NCBI RefSeq assembly: GCF_008831085.1
Contig: NZ_WBJY01000001.1
Span: 372,001 to 436,000, forward strand
Direction of reading: 5' to 3'
Source of the DNA: Pseudoclavibacter endophyticus
Lineage (GTDB): Bacteria > Actinomycetota > Actinomycetes > Actinomycetales > Microbacteriaceae
Length of the DNA: 64,000 nucleotides
Part shown: positions 59,224-64,000 of the stretch, piece after piece
Layout of the letters: each line of letters begins with the position of its first letter
Position numbering within the stretch: position 1 is the stretch's first letter
Program-made: the position numbers and the translations under genes
Notes under the pieces: generated by a model
Databases searched by the model: none
What the model was told of the DNA's origin: nothing
The model's input: the letters and a program-made list of their open reading frames with translations, nothing else

Positions 59224-59864
59224 CGAACGGTCGTTCCCCAGCAGGCGCGCGAACGCCGCGCCCGGCCGCCCGGCCGAGCCCCGCACGTCGGCTGCGCGGT
59301 CGCCTCGCGGACGTCGGCATCGCCCTCGTGGCACTGGCGGTTGCGCTCGTGCTGCTCATCGGCGCACTGAACATGGATGTCCGGGGCCAGCAGGTGCCCG
59401 GTCCCCAGTTCTTCCCGTTCATCGTCAGCGGCCTCCTCGCCGTGGTCGGCGTCGTGCTGCTCGCCATGCAGCTGCGTCGGCCCGACGAGGACGGTGCCGA
59501 CTGGCACCGGCCGGACATCAGTGAAGACATGCTGCGCGACCTCGGGGCCAACACCGAGCTCATTCGCGTCGACCGGGCCGCTGCACCGGCCGCCAACGAC
59601 GACCCCAACACGGGGCACCCGATCGACTGGCGCACCGTCGGGATGACCGTGGGCGCAATCGCGCTGTTCGCGCTCGCACTCGAGTTCGTCGGCTGGATCA
59701 TCGCCGCCACCGCGATGTTCTGGCTCATCGCCTTCGCCTTCGGAGCGAAGCGACCACTCGTCAACCTGGGGATCGCGCTGCTCTTGGCATCGATCATCCA
59801 GCTCCTGTTCGTCGGCGCGCTCGGCTTGAGCCTGCCGGCCGGATTCGTGGGGGTGCTGTTCTGA
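59220..59864 (+). CDS. tctB: TctB, small membrane subunit
   Basis: 214 aa with four TM helices (VGIALVALAVALVLLIGAL, FFPFIVSGLLAVVGVVLLAM, TVGMTVGAIALFALALEFVGWIIAATAMFWLIAFAF, LGIALLLASIIQLLFVGALG) around a polar loop, as in TctB. The PGPQFFP motif is typical. Overlaps tctC (ATGA) and tctA (TGATG). Confidence 0.9.
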   Translation: MTNGRSPAGARTPRPAARPSPARRLRGRLADVGIALVALAVALVLLIGALNMDVRGQQVPGPQFFPFIVSGLLAVVGVVLLAMQLRRPDEDGADWHRPDISEDMLRDLGANTELIRVDRAAAPAANDDPNTGHPIDWRTVGMTVGAIALFALALEFVGWIIAATAMFWLIAFAFGAKRPLVNLGIALLLASIIQLLFVGALGLSLPAGFVGVLF

Positions 59865-61513
59865 TGGACCAGCTTGGACTGCTGTTCGAGGGCTTCGCGG
59901 GGGCGCTGACCCCGATCAACCTGCTGTGGGTCGTGATCGGCGCCGTGCTCGGCACCGCGGTCGGGGTGCTGCCCGGCCTGGGCTCGTCGATGGCGGTGGC
60001 GCTGCTGCTGCCGATCACGTTCAGCCTCGATCCGACGGCCGCGTTCATCATGTTCGCCGGCATCTACTTCGGCGGCATGTTCGGCGACTCGACCGCGGCG
60101 ATCCTGCTCAATACGCCCGGGAACTCGACCGCCATCGCGACGAGCTTCGAGGGCCATCGCATGGCCCGCAACGGCAAGGCGGGCAAGGCGCTCGCGACCG
60201 CCGCGATCGGCGCGTTCATCGGCGGTCTGCTCGCGACGATGCTCACGGTCGTCGCGATGCCGATGCTCACTGCGCTCGCGACCCTGTTCGGCCCGGCCGA
60301 GTACTTCGCGCTCGCCGTCTTCGCGTTTCTCGCGATCAGCTCGGTCGTCTCGGAATCGATCGTGCGCGGGCTCGCGGCGCTCGGCATCGGGCTCGCGCTC
60401 ACCTTCATCGGCATCGACGGCCCGAGCGGCACCGAGCGCTACACGTTCGGCCTGCCGCAGCTGTTCGACGGGCTGTCGATCGTCGTCATCACGGTCGGGT
60501 TGCTCGCGCTCGGCGAGGTGTTCGCCGTCGCCGCCCGAATCCGCGGCACGAACGGCGCCGAGAAGCTCCTGCCGCGCCAGCGTGTCTGGTTGTCCGGGCG
60601 CGAGCTGCGCCAGGCGCTGCCCGCCCTGTTCCGCGGCACGGGCTTCGGCGTGCCATTCGGCATCATCCCTGCCGGTGGCGCCGAGGTGCCGACCTTTCTC
60701 GCGTACGGCACCGAGAAGCGCCTCGCGAGGCGTCGCGGTGACACGGAGTTCGGCACGACCGGTTCGCTGCGGGGTGTCGCGGGACCCGAGGCGGCCGGCA
60801 ACGCCACCGCCGGCACGGCGATGGGTGCGCTGCTCGCGCTCGGGCTGCCGACGAGCGCGACCGCGGCGATCATGATCGCCGCGTTCCAGCAGTACGGCCT
60901 GCAGCCGGGCCCGCTGCTGTTCGAGCGAAACGCCGACCTGGTGTGGACGCTCCTGGCTTCGCTGTTCATCGGCCTCGTTGTACTGCTCGGCATCAACCTC
61001 GGCCTAGCGGGGCTGTGGGTGCGACTGCTGCGGGTGCCAAAGCCGTACCTCTATGCGGGCATCGCGGTCTTGTCGGTCCTCGGCGTCTACGCCATGGGAT
61101 CCTCCGTCGTCGACGTCGTCGTGCTGCTCGGGATCGGACTGCTCGGGTTCCTCATGCGCCGAGCACGCGTGCCGCTCGCGCCCGTCATGATCGCGGTCGT
61201 GCTCGGTCCGCTCGCCGAGACCGAGCTGCGTCGAGCCCTCGCGGTTTCGGAGGGTGATGCCGCTTCGCTCGTGTCGAGCCCGTTCACAATTACGCTCTAC
61301 TCCGTGCTCGCGGTCGCGCTCGTCGTGTCGCTCGTGCAGCACGTGCGCAAGCGCTCCGTCAGCGCGCGCGCGTCGACCGGTTCCCTCGGGGTGCAGGAAT
61401 CGGGGGCAGGCGGCGCGAACACCGGGAGCGCGGGCGTTTCCGCACCCTCTGGGACGGGGACGTCGGACACTGGCCGCGGCGCGGACCCGAAGGGGCCTCC
61501 GCCCCGAGGATGA
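59864..61513 (+). CDS. tctA: TctA, large membrane subunit
   Basis: 549 aa with about 12 TM helices. Family signatures: [96 protein letters not shown] (PAGG), [35 protein letters not shown]-terminal 50 residues are Ser/Gly-rich and cytoplasmic. Sodium- or proton-driven tricarboxylate import with TctB/TctC. Confidence 0.94.
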   Translation: MDQLGLLFEGFAGALTPINLLWVVIGAVLGTAVGVLPGLGSSMAVALLLPITFSLDPTAAFIMFAGIYFGGMFGDSTAAILLNTPGNSTAIATSFEGHRMARNGKAGKALATAAIGAFIGGLLATMLTVVAMPMLTALATLFGPAEYFALAVFAFLAISSVVSESIVRGLAALGIGLALTFIGIDGPSGTERYTFGLPQLFDGLSIVVITVGLLALGEVFAVAARIRGTNGAEKLLPRQRVWLSGRELRQALPALFRGTGFGVPFGIIPAGGAEVPTFLAYGTEKRLARRRGDTEFGTTGSLRGVAGPEAAGNATAGTAMGALLALGLPTSATAAIMIAAFQQYGLQPGPLLFERNADLVWTLLASLFIGLVVLLGINLGLAGLWVRLLRVPKPYLYAGIAVLSVLGVYAMGSSVVDVVVLLGIGLLGFLMRRARVPLAPVMIAVVLGPLAETELRRALAVSEGDAASLVSSPFTITLYSVLAVALVVSLVQHVRKRSVSARASTGSLGVQESGAGGANTGSAGVSAPSGTGTSDTGRGADPKGPPPRG

Positions 61514-61606
61514 ACCTGGAACTCGGGGCATCGTCCCGGCTCCCGCCTCGGCTACCGTGTCGAGAGGCGCGGCGCTTCCCCCAGCCGCGGCGACGAGGGA
61601 GGGCCG

Positions 61607-63283
61607 ATGCCGCAGTCGCATCCACAGCGGGCGACCGAGCCGCGGGCACACGCCGAGCGCCCGGCACGACCGCGCCGCGACCACCCCGAACCCGCTCACC
61701 CGCGCCAGCGGCACGGCGGCCCCGGGCCCGCCGGGTTCCGTCGCCCCGACTCGCGGTTCCGTCAGTGGGTGCTGCGCACCTCGTCGCGAGCCGTCACGAA
61801 CATCTCCGAGCTGTACCGGGTGCATCCGGCGATCTGGCGCTGGACCGCACGCCACTTCCATCCCGGCCTCGAGCGGTTCGCGCGGCTCAACGCGTGGATG
61901 ATCTGCCAGATGGCAAACCTCGACGTGCCCGCCTACCAGAAGTGGCTGCGCGAGCACGACTTCGTGTTCCGCTGGTGGAAGCTCGACAACTACCCCGAGA
62001 CCGACAAGCGCGGCTACGTGACCCGCTACTCCGAGGACGAGCGCTGCTGGAACGGCGAGATCGTCACCATCGGCACGGTCGTCGACGAGTCGTCGGGGTC
62101 GTCCGGGACGCCGTTCAACTGGATGCGCGGCAAGAAGGAGCAGCGCACGATCCACAGCAACGTGGCCGGGTACGTGACCCTGCTGTTCGGCTCGAAGCGG
62201 CTCTTCTGCCTCAACGCGTTCTCGATGGGCGCGTGGGCCACCGGCACCAACACGGGCCAGGCGATGTCGAAGATCGCGATGGTGAAGAACACCGGGCCCG
62301 ACCTCGACAAGATCGTCGACACCATTCGCCACTTCGGGCCGAGGTTCACGTACCTCGTCGCGGCGTACCCGCCGTTCCTCAAGCACCTGCGCGACCGGCT
62401 CGACCAGGAGGAGTGGTTCGACTGGTCGCGCTACCGGATGAACGGCTTCGTCGGGGGCGAGGCGATGACCGAGGGGCTGCGCGACTACGTCGAAGAGCGC
62501 TTCGGCCGCGTGTACTCGGGCTATGGCGCGAGCGACCTCACGATCGGCATGGGCGGCGAGTCCGACGTTTCCGTGTGGCTGCGCCGGTCGATGTACGCCG
62601 ACGACCGCGTGCGCGCGGCCCTGCTGGGACCGGATGAGACGCGCATCCCCATGGTCTTCCAGTACAACCCGATCGAGACGTACCTCGAGATCAACGAGCA
62701 CGACGAGGTCGTCGTCACGCTCAACTCGACCGCGATCATGAGCCCCAAGCTTCGGTACAACATCGGTGACGAGGGGCGCATCGCGACGTTCCCCGAGGTG
62801 TACGCGGCCCTGGCGTTCGACCCTGAGCTGCAGCGCGCCTTCCACCGCGCCTTCGCGGTGCAGCGCATGAAGCTGCCGTTCCTCTTCCTCTTCGGCCGCA
62901 AAGACTCGACGATCTCGTACATGGGGGCGAACCTGTATCCGATCGACGTCGAGAACGGGCTCTACCGCGACAACCCGTTCGCGCCGTCGATCGAGTCGTT
63001 CAAGCTCGCCCTCATCGAGGTCGGCGACCATGAGCAGCGTCCGCTCGTGCACGTGCAGCTGCGGTCGGGGGCATCGCTGGATGCCGCTCATCGCGAATCC
63101 CTCGCCGTGGCCGCCAAACGGGGCGTCGTCTCACATCTCGCGAGCGTGTCGCGCGATTTCGCCCAATCGCTCGAGGAGGACGCCTCGACGGCCGACATCC
63201 GCGTCGAGGTGCACGACTTCGACACCGGGCCGTTCGCCGGCGGGTCGACGAAGATCAAGAACGTGTACGTCGTGGAGTCGTGA
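61607..63283 (+). CDS. PaaK-like ANL-superfamily enzyme of unknown substrate
   Basis: 558 aa. The ANL P-loop is DESSGSSGTPFNWMRGKKE; later GFVGGEAMTEGLRDYVEERFGRVYSGYGASDLTIGMGGE is the PaaK-type A4/A5 region, YNPIETYLEINEHDEVVVT and LRYNIGDEGRIATFPEVYAAL the hinge side. The tail GGSTKIKNVYVVES carries a Lys at the usual catalytic-lysine end. A 55-residue Pro/Arg/His-rich N-terminus precedes it, and an insert with RKDSTISYMGANLYPIDVENGLY is unusual. Activates an acid with ATP; substrate unknown. One base separates it from the next gene. Confidence 0.75.
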   Translation: MPQSHPQRATEPRAHAERPARPRRDHPEPAHPRQRHGGPGPAGFRRPDSRFRQWVLRTSSRAVTNISELYRVHPAIWRWTARHFHPGLERFARLNAWMICQMANLDVPAYQKWLREHDFVFRWWKLDNYPETDKRGYVTRYSEDERCWNGEIVTIGTVVDESSGSSGTPFNWMRGKKEQRTIHSNVAGYVTLLFGSKRLFCLNAFSMGAWATGTNTGQAMSKIAMVKNTGPDLDKIVDTIRHFGPRFTYLVAAYPPFLKHLRDRLDQEEWFDWSRYRMNGFVGGEAMTEGLRDYVEERFGRVYSGYGASDLTIGMGGESDVSVWLRRSMYADDRVRAALLGPDETRIPMVFQYNPIETYLEINEHDEVVVTLNSTAIMSPKLRYNIGDEGRIATFPEVYAALAFDPELQRAFHRAFAVQRMKLPFLFLFGRKDSTISYMGANLYPIDVENGLYRDNPFAPSIESFKLALIEVGDHEQRPLVHVQLRSGASLDAAHRESLAVAAKRGVVSHLASVSRDFAQSLEEDASTADIRVEVHDFDTGPFAGGSTKIKNVYVVES

Positions 63284-63284
63284 C

Positions 63285-64000
63285 GTGTACACGACCGATT
63301 TCTCCGTCGTGCCGGCGCAGGGGCAGGCGGGCGCCGTCGTGCTCGCCGAGGGACGCTCCTCGGCCGGCCGAGCCGACGGGGTGACGTGGCGCCGGCGCCT
63401 CCGCGACGGGTCCATCGCGTTCGAGCTGCTCACCGTCGCGACGGCGGAGCAGGCCGAGGCGATCGCGCGGTCGCACCCCGCTCGCACGGTGGTGCTGGTG
63501 GCGGAGGAGCGGGGCTACACGAACGGTATTTGGCGCGCCGAGGGCGCCGAGCCGATGGCGCACAACGAGCACTTCCATCCAACGTCATCGGAGACGCGGG
63601 AGAGTCGCACACCGCCGCGGATCGCCGCCGCGGTCCGCCGGCCGCGGGGCGAGGCGAAACCGTCCCGACCTCGCCGGTGGACGATCTTCGACACCGGGTC
63701 GATGTTCCTCGGGGCAACGCGGTACCGGCACCCGATCGCCTGGCTCGTGACGAACCGGTACTGGTGGACGATGACCGCCAAGATGGCCCGCATGTCCGGC
63801 TCGGTCTGGCACGGCGTGTACTGGGAGCCGCCGTGGACCCTCGGCACGCTCGCGACCTACCGCACACGCGACGACATGCTGCGTTTCGCGCGCATGCCGG
63901 AGCACCGGCACCTCATGCAGTGGATCGTGCAGGACACGGTGAACGCGAACGCCGGGTTCATCCGGCTCTACGCGACACGCGAGGAGCTCGCCCGGCAGAC
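63285..64000 (+). CDS. Unrecognised protein downstream of the PaaK-like enzyme (3' end outside the window)
   Basis: From GTG 63285 the frame stays open to the end of the window: 238 codons. The N-terminal 85 residues (MYTTDFSVVPAQGQAGAVVL...) are followed by a basic Arg/Pro linker and RRWTIFDTGSMFLGATRYRHPIAWLVTNRYWWTMTAKMARMSG. Then comes SVWHGVYWEPPWTLGTLATYRTRDDMLRFARMPEHRHLMQWI, which looks like a dimeric alpha/beta-barrel (monooxygenase-like) domain. No family is certain. The start lies one base after the previous stop, so the two genes form an operon. Confidence 0.65.
   Translation, partial: MYTTDFSVVPAQGQAGAVVLAEGRSSAGRADGVTWRRRLRDGSIAFELLTVATAEQAEAIARSHPARTVVLVAEERGYTNGIWRAEGAEPMAHNEHFHPTSSETRESRTPPRIAAAVRRPRGEAKPSRPRRWTIFDTGSMFLGATRYRHPIAWLVTNRYWWTMTAKMARMSGSVWHGVYWEPPWTLGTLATYRTRDDMLRFARMPEHRHLMQWIVQDTVNANAGFIRLYATREELARQ

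Noticed and set aside
43..64000. CRISPR array, prophage, integrase or transposase
   Set aside because: No regularly spaced repeats, no terminal inverted repeats with a transposase, and no phage-like gene order were seen.

Overview
This window is a very GC-rich chromosomal segment from an actinobacterium, most likely a member of the Microbacteriaceae. The evidence is heavy G/C use at codon third positions, frequent GTG starts, 4-nt ATGA/GTGA gene overlaps, an HspR/HAIR heat-shock control unit, UPF0548 (DUF1990), DUF1023, DUF3151 and septum-formation-domain proteins, and many promoters placed so that transcription would start at or next to the start codon. No rRNA, tRNA, CRISPR array, insertion sequence, prophage or integrase was seen. 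Gene density is normal and the two strands alternate in short operons, so this looks like core plus mildly accessory chromosome rather than an island.

Layout. 0-7 kb: hspR, a secreted HNH-nuclease-like lipoprotein, an SDR oxidoreductase, and two tandem exported subtilisin-like proteases with Pro/Gly-rich tails. 6.3-13 kb: a flavin-binding split-barrel protein overlapping a methyltransferase, an orphan maltokinase, and a NarL-type response regulator followed by a duplicated (two-module) histidine kinase. 13-21 kb: DUF1990 and DUF1023 genes, a HAD phosphatase, a divergent flavodoxin-like/TetR pair, an N-domain-less ClpB under an exact HAIR operator, and two tandem nitroreductases. 21-30 kb: a penicillin-binding-protein-like lipoprotein, the SelO AMPylase, the oleA-oleBC-oleD long-chain olefin operon and an exonuclease III. 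30-37 kb: the NAD de novo operon nrtR-nadA-nadB-nadC-nadS, with a (GGGGCC)/(GGTGCY) hexamer repeat between nadC and nadS.

37-48 kb: an ABC exporter operon with its own small regulator and a 29-bp operator palindrome, a TetR/SnoaL pair with twin operators, pyrE, a septum-formation-domain membrane protein, an SRPBCC protein, an FMN riboswitch driving a RibXY-type riboflavin transporter, a TrmH/SpoU methyltransferase, a DUF3151 gene and purA. 48-54 kb: deoC, then a four-gene surface-protein cluster built around a SipW-type signal peptidase, then chorismate mutase. 54-64 kb: a benzoylformate-decarboxylase-like enzyme, a CitAB-type two-component system divergent from a tctCBA tricarboxylate transporter, an unusual PaaK-like ANL enzyme, and a gene that runs off the right edge.

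How the genes work together. HspR probably represses clpB through the HAIR site. NrtR probably controls the NAD genes, and NadS is expected to build the [4Fe-4S] cluster of NadA. OleA, OleBC and OleD make a complete acyl-CoA to alkene pathway. CitAB probably controls tctCBA. The SipW peptidase probably processes its neighbours, which share an Ala-x-Trp-x-Asp motif after the hydrophobic segment.

Limits. Everything was read by eye with no database search. Start codons, operator assignments and family names are judgements from motifs and context. Residue positions are counted from the start codon chosen here.
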